Shown here piece after piece: positions 1 through 7,835 of a stretch of 48,139 nt of DNA. Numbering within the stretch: the first letter of the stretch is position 1; the number at the start of each line of letters is the position of its first letter. Source of the DNA: an uncultured Eggerthellaceae bacterium (GTDB lineage Bacteria; Actinomycetota; Coriobacteriia; Coriobacteriales; Eggerthellaceae); the NCBI GenBank assembly GCA_946618265.1, contig CAMOLA010000008.1, forward strand, positions 1-48,139, read 5' to 3'. The notes beneath the pieces were generated by a model. That model worked only from the letters and a program-made list of their open reading frames with translations. It did no database searches and was not told where the DNA came from. The position numbers and the translations under genes were made by a program.

Positions 1-355
1 GTTCGGCACGTTCTTCACGACCGGGTTCGGCAACGTCTTCGTGGCCATCTGCCTGTTGTTCTTCGCGTTCTCGACCATCCTGTCGTGGAACCTGTTCGCC
101 AAGCTCAACGTGCGTTACCTGTTCCGCAACGGCAACACGCGCGCGGCGGTCCTCGTGTTCTCGATCATCGGCATCGCGTTCGTGTTCATGGGCTCGGTGT
201 TGCAAAACGACCTGGTCTGGGAACTGCAGGACATGTTCAACCAGCTGATGGTCATCCCCAACGTGATCGGGCTGTTCGCGCTATCGGGCTGGGTCGTCAA
301 GTGCTCGCTCGCACGCGGCGCCAAGACCGACGAGCTCATGGACGAGAAGCTGTAA
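1..355 (+). CDS. Alanine/glycine:cation symporter (AGCS family), 3' end only
   Basis: This is the last ~117 codons of a membrane carrier whose 5' part lies before the window; the frame is open from base 2. The visible part begins FGTFFTTGFGNVFVAIC and continues with a hydrophobic segment containing AFSTILSW, a second segment around AVLVFSIIGIAFVFMGSV, and the stretch DMFNQLMVIPNVIGLFAL, an order typical of the C-terminal helices of AGCS (AlsT/DagA-like) sodium- or proton-coupled alanine/glycine importers. The protein ends with a short charged cytoplasmic tail. Its stop codon lies inside the 3' end of the convergent glycerate kinase gene (20 bp overlap). Family assignment is good; substrate is inferred from the family only. 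Confidence 0.8.
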   Translation, partial: FGTFFTTGFGNVFVAICLLFFAFSTILSWNLFAKLNVRYLFRNGNTRAAVLVFSIIGIAFVFMGSVLQNDLVWELQDMFNQLMVIPNVIGLFALSGWVVKCSLARGAKTDELMDEKL

Positions 356-1457
356 GCAAGCGCCTCGCAGCTGCCAGGTAGTTCTGCTCCGCATTCGCCA
401 TCGCGCGCTCGAGCGGCTGCCCCGCGCTCGCGCTCACCGCGCAGCGCAATCCCATGCGATGCAAGTCGCGATCCTCGAGGGCGACCTGTCCGCAGATTGC
501 CGCCACGGGAACTCCCAGGCGCTTCGAATGAGCAATCACGCCGCTCATCGCCTTTCCCCGCAGCGATTGCCCATCGAGTTTCCCCTCGCCCGTCACCACG
601 AGAGTCGCGCCTTCGGCAACCGAGTCGAACCCGACCAGGTCGAGCACCGCCTCGACGCCTGACCGGATGCGAGCGCCCAGGAAAACCGCCAGCGCCATGC
701 CCAGGCCGCCGGCCGCCCCGAAACCAGGGACATCGAACCGCGCATCGGGGAAAACGGACGCGATGACCTCCGCATAATGCGCCATTCCCGCTTCGAGCTG
801 TTCGAGACGGGAATCGTCCGCGCCCTTCTGTCGTCCAAACGTCCAGGTCGCTCCCTGCGGCCCCAGAAGCGGATTGTCCACATCGCCCAGGATCGTGAAT
901 TCGGCATGTTCGACCTGCGGATGAAGTCCGCTCACGTCGATGCGCGCGACTGCGGCCAAATCGCGCCCGAAACCATGCAGCTCGCAACCCGCCGCATCGA
1001 AGAACCTGACGCCGAGCGCCCGGAGGCAACCCATGCCGCCATCGTTCGTGCACGAGCCGCCCAACGCGACGAAGACGCTTCCGAACCCCTTGTCCAGTGC
1101 GAAGCGGATGCACTCCCCCACACCGTAGCTCGTGGTCGCAAGGGGATTTCGTTCGGCTTGCCCGAGCAGGGTCAGGCCGCACGTCGAAGCGACTTCGACG
1201 AACGCCTTCCCGTCTTCGCAGAGAAGCACCTCGCCTTCCACGTTGCGCATGAGGCCGTCGTGCGCTGGAACGCCGATGCGCGCTCCTGCGCACCCGCTGG
1301 CAATCGCATCGATCGTGCCTTCGCCCCCATCGGCAATCGGGCACGACACGCACTCGGCATCGGGAAGCATCTCTTGCGCCACCCGCTCGAGCAAGCCGGC
1401 TATCTCCGCGCTCGTGAGCGATCCCTTAAACGAATCCGATGCGAATACGAGCTTCAT
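336..1457 (-). CDS. Glycerate kinase (GlxK/GarK family)
   Basis: 373 residues, the usual length of the family that phosphorylates D-glycerate with ATP. The N-terminus MKLVFASDSFKGSL, the PIADGGEGTIDA segment near residue 50 and the GGSCTNDGGMGCLRALG segment are hallmark motifs of this fold. The ATG at 1457 is chosen because the homology begins there and GGAGG lies 12 bases upstream; a longer in-frame ORF reading starts inside a palindromic repeat and is rejected. The product feeds glycerate into lower glycolysis or serine metabolism. The 3' end overlaps the convergent symporter by 20 bp. A 31-bp palindrome (1482-1512) separates it from the upstream anti-sigma kinase gene. Confidence 0.9.
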   Translation of the reverse strand: MKLVFASDSFKGSLTSAEIAGLLERVAQEMLPDAECVSCPIADGGEGTIDAIASGCAGARIGVPAHDGLMRNVEGEVLLCEDGKAFVEVASTCGLTLLGQAERNPLATTSYGVGECIRFALDKGFGSVFVALGGSCTNDGGMGCLRALGVRFFDAAGCELHGFGRDLAAVARIDVSGLHPQVEHAEFTILGDVDNPLLGPQGATWTFGRQKGADDSRLEQLEAGMAHYAEVIASVFPDARFDVPGFGAAGGLGMALAVFLGARIRSGVEAVLDLVGFDSVAEGATLVVTGEGKLDGQSLRGKAMSGVIAHSKRLGVPVAAICGQVALEDRDLHRMGLRCAVSASAGQPLERAMANAEQNYLAAARRLLTASRP

Positions 1458-1481
1458 AACGCCAAGATACCTCCGCAATCC

Positions 1482-1512
1482 ATGATACATTACCTCAGAG
1501 GTAATGTATCAT
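1482..1512. repeat. 31-bp odd palindrome, family member 1
   Basis: Perfect palindrome with 15-bp arms around one central A; the core reads TACCTCAGAGGTA. It lies 33 bp after the stop of the minus-strand RsbW-like gene and 24 bp before the start of glycerate kinase. The same core recurs at 24551-24581 and twice at 44944-45014, always just past a stop codon. A factor-independent terminator or a dimeric repressor site are both possible; there is no clear T-tract. Confidence 0.85.
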
Positions 1513-1545
1513 CGCAGGATGCGCTTCTCGCACAACCCCGGAGAA

Positions 1546-1959
1546 TCACGCCTGCAAATGCTTCTTTATCGTGAGGATGTTCTTTCCGCCCTCGTAGATG
1601 TAGGACACCTCGTCCATCATCTGCTTCACCATGAAGATGCCCAAACCGCCCTCGCTTTCCATGAGCGCTTCGGGCGATGTGTCGGGGTCGTCTTTCGCCA
1701 ACGGGTCGAAGGGAATGCCCCCGTCAAGAAACTGCAGGACCACGCGCAGCGGGTCGTCGAGTACTTCGCAGCGAATCTCGATGCCATCGCCGTCGGATAG
1801 CTGCGCATAGCTCACGATGTTCACGAGGATTTCCTCGATGGCAACCTGAATCTGGTAAAGGGCCTTGGGCGGGCAATCGCGCTCGGCGAGCTGGCCCTCG
1901 ACGAACTCGATGACGGGATCAGGATCGTTGTCGTATGCGGGAACGGTGATGCTTTCCAT
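1546..1959 (-). CDS. RsbW-like anti-sigma factor / serine kinase (HATPase_c)
   Basis: 137 residues with the compact GHKL ATPase pattern: AIEEILVNIVSYA (N-box, residues about 41-53), a central hydrophobic strand (LRVVLQFLDGG, the G1-box position) and GGLGIFMVKQMMDEV (G2-box). Proteins of this kind bind a sigma factor or other target and phosphorylate a STAS antagonist. It is the last gene of a three-gene unit with the STAS protein (24 bp upstream) and the SpoIIE-type phosphatase, the arrangement of a partner-switching module. The start has GGGAGG six bases upstream. No sigma factor is encoded nearby, so the target is unknown. Confidence 0.88.
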   Translation of the reverse strand: MESITVPAYDNDPDPVIEFVEGQLAERDCPPKALYQIQVAIEEILVNIVSYAQLSDGDGIEIRCEVLDDPLRVVLQFLDGGIPFDPLAKDDPDTSPEALMESEGGLGIFMVKQMMDEVSYIYEGGKNILTIKKHLQA

Positions 1960-1983
1960 ATCCGTCCTCCCTTTTCCACACGG

Positions 1984-2286
1984 CTATTCGAACGTGAACA
2001 TCGCCGCGAAGCCGGTCATCTCGAAAACATCCATGACGTCATCCTGGACGCCTTTCACCACGAGCGCGCCGCCGTTTTCGCGAACGGCACCGCGCAAGCG
2101 CTTCAGAGCGCGCAGACCGGCACTTGCGATGTACTCCAGCTTGGACAAATCCAATGTGACGTTCTTCGCTTCGGCAGCCGCCTGTGCGAACCCTTCGTCG
2201 GCGGCCTTCGCCGCCTTGACATCGAGACGACCGACGAGCTTCACCTCGCTGACATCTCCATCCACTATGCTGCTGATCTCGAACAT
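1984..2286 (-). CDS. STAS-domain anti-sigma factor antagonist
   Basis: 100 residues covering a single STAS domain: a beta strand (VSEVKLVGRLDV), then LDLSKLEYIASAGLRAL, where the Ser in ASAGLR is the expected phosphorylation site. In the family, the unphosphorylated form binds the RsbW-like kinase and frees its target; phosphorylation by the kinase blocks this and a SpoIIE/PP2C phosphatase reverses it. Both partners are adjacent: kinase downstream and phosphatase 45 bp upstream. GGAGG lies seven bases before the ATG. Confidence 0.9.
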   Translation of the reverse strand: MFEISSIVDGDVSEVKLVGRLDVKAAKAADEGFAQAAAEAKNVTLDLSKLEYIASAGLRALKRLRGAVRENGGALVVKGVQDDVMDVFEMTGFAAMFTFE

Positions 2287-2331
2287 GACGCTACCTCCAA
2301 CCTATAGAGAACGCATCCCCCGCGCAAACCC

Positions 2332-4779
2332 TCACTGCCCGGCGGAACCCTTGTACATCAACCCCAACATGGTTATATCATCAAACTGGGCCGCATCGCC
2401 CACGAACTCGCCGATTTTGCCATGCACGAAGGGCAGAACGACTTCAGGATCTGCATCTGGGACTCCAGCCAATGCGCTAAGCAGCCGGTCTTCCCCGAAA
2501 AGCTCGTCCTGCGCATCAGTCGCCTCGGTCACGCCATCGGTGTATTGGAAGATCACATCCCCAGGCGCGAGCGCGACCACGTGATTGCGGAAGCGGTACT
2601 TCTCGGGCAAGTCGGCGTAGTCGGCCTCGTCGAAGGACGCGAGCGCAACGGCACCGTTCGGCTTGGGTGGCAATTCCCATGATCCGTCGTGGAACACTGC
2701 GAGCTTCTCGTGACCCGCGTCGGCATACGTGAGCGTGCCGGTAGAAATCTCCAGGATGCCGATCCACGCGGTCGTGAACATGTCGCCGTCGTTTTTCTCG
2801 GACAAGTCGGCGTTCGCGCGCTCGAGCACCTCGGCGGGCGAGAATCCTGAAAGCGCCTCCATCTTGATGACGGTCTTCGACTGCATCATGAACAGAGCGG
2901 CGGACACGCCCTTGCCCGACACATCGGCCACGACGAGCGCCAGATGATCGTTATCAACCAGAAAGAAATCGTAGAAGTCACCGCCCACCTCCTTGGCGGG
3001 CTCCATGGTGGCGTATAAATCGAACTCGTTGCGTTCCGCCAGCGCCGAGGTGATGTCGGGCAACGTGTTCGCCTGCAAGTCTGCCGCCATGTCGAGGTCG
3101 GCCTTCACGGTGGCAAGCGACTCCTTCAGCACGCCGACCGTCTGGTTGATGTCATCGGAAAGCGAGGAGAACTCCGAAGCGGTGCGCACGTCGACCACCA
3201 CGTCCAGGTCGCCCGCCGTGATCTGGGCCAGCTGACGGTTCATCGTGCGGACGCCACTCACGATGACGAGCTTGATGACGGCGTAGATGACCAGGAACAG
3301 CGCCGCAAAAACGAGCACCTCCATGAACGCCGTGATGAGCACCGCTTCGTCGCGCGAAGCGTTGGCCTCGGCCAGGGGCAATAACGCGATGATGCGATAT
3401 CCTTCCACCTCTTGGTAGGTGGCGTAGCATTCCTCGCCCGAGAACGAGGTGGTGAAAACCTGGTAGGCATCCGCCTTGGAGGCGTCCGCCGCCAGCTGCT
3501 CGGCAGTTTGGCTTACGACGTCACCGCGCGTGCTGACGACGTTTCCCGCCTTGTCGATAACGACGAGTTCGCCCGACTGCCCCACATGACGGTTCTTCAC
3601 GGAAGCTTCCACCCGAGCCGAGAGGTCGTCGAGGAAGTTCTCGGCGTCGTAACCAACCTGCACGAAGCCGTCGCGCATGGCGACGCCGGCGTATTTCATG
3701 GACGTGTCGGCGTCATACGTTATGGGCTGATAGCTCTGAACGAGCTGCCGTTGCCCGCCTTCGCCAAGCAGCGCGAGGAAAGCGGCCGACTGCTCGCCCG
3801 AAGCCATGTCAAAGCCCAGGAACGCAGGCTTGCTCGTAGCCACGATGATGCCGGTGGCGTCGACGACGTTGATTTCGGCGACATCGAGCTCGGCTGCCAA
3901 CCGTACGCACTCCTCGTCGGTCGCGCCTTGCGCCGTCCCAATCGCATCTGCTGCCCGCTGCGTGAGCGAAAGCAGGTTCGCGTCCGACACATCCGCAATA
4001 TCGCGCTCAACGTCTTCGACGTTGAGCCGCAACAGCGATTCGGCCTCATCATGAGCGAGGTTCGTCTGCAGAAGCGCCGTGAAACCCACGGTGACGGCGA
4101 ATGCCGCCACGACGGCGATGAGCATGCGGCTGTGCAGGATGCGCACCACATTACGCTGGCCTGCGGGTGTTACCAGAGGTTGATGGTCCAACAGGTGCGC
4201 CACCAACGAGCAGAGCATCGTGGCCAGCCCGACGCAGGTTATCATGGGCAGCGCGCACGCTTGTGCGACCTCGAATGCCCGCACCGTCTCGTCGGGATGC
4301 GTGACGAACACGAGCATCAGATGCATGACCTCGGCCACGACGCCCGTGGCGAACGCAAACGCCAAGTTGGGTATGTGGTAGTTGAAGAAATACTTGCGCA
4401 GAGCCGCTGCGTAAACGCCCGCGAAGGTGGTGGCCACGCTGCATGCGACCTGCGTGTACGCGCCCACGCCCCACATGACGGCCAACCATCGTTCCACGCC
4501 GCCGATAACGCCCGCAATAATGCCAGCGGGCCCTCCGAACAGCAGGCCGGCAGCCAGCGGCGCGGCATCGCGCACGTTCATCATGGCGCCGCTCACGGGA
4601 ATGCCCGCTTCGGTACCGTAGATGGCGATCGCGCCGAACACGATTCCCACGACTATCTGCCAGGTAATCTCGGGGAGCTTCGAGACGCTCGTGCTGCGAC
4701 GCAGCATCATCAGCACGGCAGTCGCCACGGCGGGTAGAGCCGTGGCGAGGCCAAATTGCGCGATGATGCCCAAATCCAT
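2332..4779 (-). CDS. Membrane sensor with SpoIIE-type protein phosphatase domain
   Basis: 815 residues from the ATG at 4779, chosen over an in-frame start at 4884 because AGAAAGGA precedes it. Order of parts: a multi-helix N-terminus resembling the 5TMR/LytS-type sensor (about 1-200, with NVRDAAPLAAGLLFG), a helix near 220, an extracytoplasmic sensing region to about 470, another helix, a HAMP-like linker (about 505-555) and a SpoIIE/PP2C phosphatase domain (about 590-815). The last contains VGGDFYDFF, VVADVSGKG, YADAGHEKL, IFQYTDGVTEA and FDDITMLGL, which include the metal-binding aspartates. It should dephosphorylate the STAS protein encoded downstream in response to an external or membrane signal. 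Confidence 0.88.
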   Translation of the reverse strand: MDLGIIAQFGLATALPAVATAVLMMLRRSTSVSKLPEITWQIVVGIVFGAIAIYGTEAGIPVSGAMMNVRDAAPLAAGLLFGGPAGIIAGVIGGVERWLAVMWGVGAYTQVACSVATTFAGVYAAALRKYFFNYHIPNLAFAFATGVVAEVMHLMLVFVTHPDETVRAFEVAQACALPMITCVGLATMLCSLVAHLLDHQPLVTPAGQRNVVRILHSRMLIAVVAAFAVTVGFTALLQTNLAHDEAESLLRLNVEDVERDIADVSDANLLSLTQRAADAIGTAQGATDEECVRLAAELDVAEINVVDATGIIVATSKPAFLGFDMASGEQSAAFLALLGEGGQRQLVQSYQPITYDADTSMKYAGVAMRDGFVQVGYDAENFLDDLSARVEASVKNRHVGQSGELVVIDKAGNVVSTRGDVVSQTAEQLAADASKADAYQVFTTSFSGEECYATYQEVEGYRIIALLPLAEANASRDEAVLITAFMEVLVFAALFLVIYAVIKLVIVSGVRTMNRQLAQITAGDLDVVVDVRTASEFSSLSDDINQTVGVLKESLATVKADLDMAADLQANTLPDITSALAERNEFDLYATMEPAKEVGGDFYDFFLVDNDHLALVVADVSGKGVSAALFMMQSKTVIKMEALSGFSPAEVLERANADLSEKNDGDMFTTAWIGILEISTGTLTYADAGHEKLAVFHDGSWELPPKPNGAVALASFDEADYADLPEKYRFRNHVVALAPGDVIFQYTDGVTEATDAQDELFGEDRLLSALAGVPDADPEVVLPFVHGKIGEFVGDAAQFDDITMLGLMYKGSAGQ

Positions 4780-4876
4780 AAACGTGGCGTCCTTTCTAAG
4801 GAGACGTACCTCTGCCCCCGGCATCCCATGGAAGGCCTCGCCCGCCCCTCTAGCAGTTGGAACTAAAACGCGTTTC

Positions 4877-4920
4877 CTTAGCATGCTAAGCGGAACATCG
4901 TGAAGCTCCAGTACATTATA
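4877..4920 (-). promoter_or_regulatory. Probable promoter and operator of the phosphatase module
   Basis: On the minus strand a consensus -10 box TATAAT lies at 4920-4915. About 25 bases downstream is a perfect 14-bp palindrome, CTTAGCATGCTAAG (4877-4890), in the untranslated leader. No good -35 box is visible. The palindrome is placed where a repressor could block transcription. Confidence 0.45.
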
Positions 4921-4975
4921 GCGGTCTCGGCCCCTTCCTCAGGGCGGCGAACATGCAGCTGCATGCGGAATCTTC

Positions 4976-5025
4976 GTTACCGCTCACGCCCCCGGCAACC
5001 CAGGTCAGCGGCAGGGCACGTAGCC
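4976..5025 (+). mobile_element. Partial copy of the MITE-like element, left end only
   Basis: This segment starts GTTACCGCTCACGCCCC and ends GGCACGTAGCC. It aligns with the left 49-50 bases of the two intact elements (10574-10729 and the reverse strand of 20296-20450), including the terminal GTTAC, the CCAGGTC arm and the GTAGCC start of the core. The rest of the element, including the second arm and right terminus, cannot be found downstream, so it looks truncated or decayed. The 494-bp gap 4780-5273 otherwise holds only the promoter above and the terminator at 5131-5180. Confidence 0.5.
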
Positions 5026-5130
5026 GTTATCCAATGCCTTGGATTGGTCGTCTTCATGGAGGGGTCCTGCCTTCTTGGGATTACGCGTTTGAAAAGGGCC
5101 GGAAGAGCCTTCCCTTAACCTGTTCTTTAG

Positions 5131-5180
5131 CCCAATACTGCGGAGGCGGGCAATGCCAGCCCGCCTCCGCAGTTTTGGGT
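5131..5180 (-). terminator. Strong stem-loop terminator after the exporter operon
   Basis: A 21-bp stem (one T/T mismatch) with a 7-nt loop; the core arms are 5137-5151 and 5159-5173. It lies about 95 bp past the stop of the small zinc-ribbon gene, the last gene of the minus-strand exporter operon. TTTT follows on the plus strand, so it may work in both directions. Confidence 0.7.
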
Positions 5181-5273
5181 TTAATCAACGACATCCGAGC
5201 GCTCCGCCGACATACTGGATAGCAGAACGCTCGGCGTATGTCCCGCGCAAACGAGCGCTAACGTTATCGAACG

Positions 5274-5471
5274 TTAAAGAATCCGCTTGCCTTGCGACGC
5301 ATCGGCCTCGCCGAGGCCGCCGGTCGGCGCACCCGGGATGACTTCACCGCAATGCGGGCATGTGCCCGATGTCACCCCCGCCTCTGCTGCGACGGGCATG
5401 CCGCAGGTCGGACACGTGCCCGTCTGGATATTGGAGCTATCTTGCGATACTGCACTTGGTCTGAAGCACAT
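5274..5471 (-). CDS. Small double-CxxC zinc-ribbon protein
   Basis: 65 residues starting MCFRPSAVSQ. Two knuckles, CPTCGMPV and CPHCGEVI, are separated by about 15 residues and should bind one zinc. No membrane segment or signal peptide is present. The ATG at 5471 is preceded by AAAGGAGA; a longer in-frame reading lacks this support. It lies 96 bp downstream of the second NHLM ABC transporter gene and is probably co-transcribed. Zinc ribbons recur in this locus (genes at 10847 and 11743), which hints at a shared role, but the function is unknown. A 7-bp inverted repeat (5259-5276) overlaps the stop codon. Confidence 0.7.
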   Translation of the reverse strand: MCFRPSAVSQDSSNIQTGTCPTCGMPVAAEAGVTSGTCPHCGEVIPGAPTGGLGEADASQGKRIL

Positions 5472-5567
5472 AAGATTCTCCTTTCCTTTTCCGCGGAATG
5501 CGCCCACTGAAAGAGTGGGCCGCAATCCATCCTACGCTTACTATACGGAAGAAACGGCGCGTCCGTC

Positions 5568-7748
5568 TCACACATCGAGCCTCTGACGCTCCACGAGTTC
5601 GGCGAACAGGCCCTTTTTCTCGATGAGCTCGTCGTAGGCGCCGTCCTCGACGATGCGCCCGCCTTCGATGTAGAGGATGCGGTCGCAGTTCTTGATGGTG
5701 GAAAGCCGATGCGCGATGACGATGCGCGTGCACTTGAGCGCATCGAGCGCTTCGGACACCTGTCTTTGGGTCTTGTTGTCAAGCGCGCTCGTAGCCTCGT
5801 CGAATATGAGGATACGCGGACGGGGCGCCACGGCGCGCGCAATCATGAGGCGCTGCTTCTGCCCGCCCGATATGCCGCCCGAGCCTTCCGAAATCATGGT
5901 CTGCATGCCCATCGGCATGGCGCGGATGTCGTCGGCTAGCCCTGCGATTTCGGCCGCCTCCCACGCGTCGTCCTCCGTGAGCTGCGGTGCCGAAATCGTG
6001 ATGTTGCTGAAGATGTCTTCCTGGAACAGGGCGCCGTCCTGGGTTACCGCGCCGATTCGCCGGCGGAGCGAGCGCAGGTCGAGGCCGGCCATGTCCTTCC
6101 CGTCGTAATAGATAGCGCCTTTCTCCGGCATCTCGAAGCCAAGCAGCAGCCTGACGAGCGTCGATTTGCCGCAGCCCGACTTCCCCACGATGGCCACGTA
6201 CTCGCCGGGACGGATCTTCAGGCTCATGCCGTCGACGACGTAAGGCATGCTGTCGTTGTAGCGAAAGCGGACGTCCTCGAGCTCGATGCGCCCGGCAAGC
6301 TCCGTGATGATCTCCTTTTCCTCGGCCACCTCGGGCTCGGCCTCCAGGATGGGCTTCATCAAGTCGAGGAACGGCTGAATCTGGGCGGATGCCTGCACCA
6401 CGCCGGCAAAGGACGTGAATGCGCCTGTGACCATGCCGTATGCAGCGAAAAAGGCTATGTAATCCGATGGCGTGACACCCGAGACAGTTGCAAGGTAGTA
6501 CAGGACGATTGCGCCCGCGAGCGAGACGGCAGAGCTCACGGCGCCGCTTATCTTCAGAAAAAATGGCGGGTTGTACTGTAGCTCGGCGCTCTTGGTGTAG
6601 GCGCGCGCCCACTGGGCAAATGCGCGCTTTTCGGCTCCGGCGAGCTTGATCTTCTGCACGCCGCATATCAGGGCGAAACTCTTGCCGTTCTCCTTGGCGG
6701 AATACTGCATCTGCTGGCGCGTGACGCGCATCTGCAAGAGGGAGGTGACGAGCGGAACCGCGACCGTCGCCGCTATGATGCAGACCGACGGCCACATGAG
6801 AGCCGGGGTGAACTGGCCGATTTGCACAACGTAGAGCAGCGAGACCAGAGCGGTCGTCCCGAGCGAAAGCACATTCGAGACGAGGAGCGAGACGAACTGG
6901 CTAGCCGCTGCGCATCGGCTCGAGAGCTCGCCGGCGCTGTAATCCCGGAAGAACTTGGCCGGCAGGCTGAGAATGCGCATCATGAACGCCGACGCCACCG
7001 CCACCGAGGTCTTCGTCTTGATGCGGTTCACGGTGATTTCGCGCGAAGCCGCGAAGAGCTGCTGTGAAATCGCGGCGCACAACATGAAAGCCGCCGTAGA
7101 GGCGAGCACCGCATAACTGCCGGTGTTGACCACGAAGCCAGTGAGCACTTTTGCGATAGGCGGCAGCATCATGCCCGCGAGCGTGACAAGCAACGATATG
7201 CCGACAAGCAAAGCGACATCGACCGAGTTCATGCATTGCCGCATGTAGCGAACGAGGTCGGGCACGCCTATCTTGCCAAGCGGCAATGGCCGGTAGAAGC
7301 AGCGCGCTTGCGAGGAGAAGCCGCGTGCGCGCTCGGCGTTCACGGTGACCTTCTGCCCCGCTTCGTCGCGGTACCAATACCCTCGATATGCTTTCGGGAA
7401 CACCGGCACGGGAGCGCCGTCGTCCGCGCGATACACGATCATGGGACCGAACGCGTCTTTGTACCAGCCCTCGTGAAGCGCCACCATGCGATGCATGATG
7501 CCATGGGGGCGCAAGGCGTACTCGAGCTGCTCGTCCGGGTCGGTCACGGACGCGGGGATTTCGGTAGGGTTGATACCGTAGAACTTCAGGATGTCGTCGA
7601 CTGCCGCCTTCGTCACGATGTGCCCGCTGGCCAACGCCCCCGCGCTCGCCTGCCCCACGACCGCCGAAGCCATGCGCAGAATCGAATCCTCGAACAGTTC
7701 TTGGTCGCTCAGCTTACGCTGTCGTATCTGGTCGTCGAACAAGCCCAC
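5568..7748 (-). CDS. NHLM-type peptide export ABC transporter (ATP-binding/permease, no peptidase)
   Basis: 726 residues from a GTG at 7748, chosen because GGAGG lies seven bases upstream. An N-terminal cytosolic domain of about 190 residues includes the YWYRDEAGQKV stretch typical of the second ABC subunit of NHLM peptide export systems. It is followed by a six-helix ABC membrane domain (about 195-460) and an ATPase domain with GKSGCGKSTL (Walker A), SGGISGGQKQRL (signature), ILIFDEATSALD (Walker B) and AHRLSTI (H-loop). In such systems it pairs with the peptidase-containing transporter, encoded 87 bp upstream here, to export GG-leader peptides. All ATPase motifs are intact. Confidence 0.87.
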   Translation of the reverse strand: MGLFDDQIRQRKLSDQELFEDSILRMASAVVGQASAGALASGHIVTKAAVDDILKFYGINPTEIPASVTDPDEQLEYALRPHGIMHRMVALHEGWYKDAFGPMIVYRADDGAPVPVFPKAYRGYWYRDEAGQKVTVNAERARGFSSQARCFYRPLPLGKIGVPDLVRYMRQCMNSVDVALLVGISLLVTLAGMMLPPIAKVLTGFVVNTGSYAVLASTAAFMLCAAISQQLFAASREITVNRIKTKTSVAVASAFMMRILSLPAKFFRDYSAGELSSRCAAASQFVSLLVSNVLSLGTTALVSLLYVVQIGQFTPALMWPSVCIIAATVAVPLVTSLLQMRVTRQQMQYSAKENGKSFALICGVQKIKLAGAEKRAFAQWARAYTKSAELQYNPPFFLKISGAVSSAVSLAGAIVLYYLATVSGVTPSDYIAFFAAYGMVTGAFTSFAGVVQASAQIQPFLDLMKPILEAEPEVAEEKEIITELAGRIELEDVRFRYNDSMPYVVDGMSLKIRPGEYVAIVGKSGCGKSTLVRLLLGFEMPEKGAIYYDGKDMAGLDLRSLRRRIGAVTQDGALFQEDIFSNITISAPQLTEDDAWEAAEIAGLADDIRAMPMGMQTMISEGSGGISGGQKQRLMIARAVAPRPRILIFDEATSALDNKTQRQVSEALDALKCTRIVIAHRLSTIKNCDRILYIEGGRIVEDGAYDELIEKKGLFAELVERQRLDV

Positions 7749-7835
7749 GTCATCACCTCCCTCTGCGAAGCCGCCTGGGAATGAGGCGCGGGTGTCGGAC
7801 GCCGGCGTTTCATGCAAGACGAGAAATGCGTTCCC

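Noticed and set aside
3412..4737. Long plus-strand reading of 441 codons opposite the SpoIIE-type phosphatase gene
   Set aside because: No ribosome-binding site, His/Arg-rich composition typical of an antisense frame in GC-rich DNA, and full overlap with a well-supported gene.
4985..5025. CCAGGTCAG motif suggesting a bacterial SRP RNA
   Set aside because: The GNRA loop and AGCAGCC partner of SRP RNA are missing, and the segment aligns instead with the left arm of the MITE-like element.
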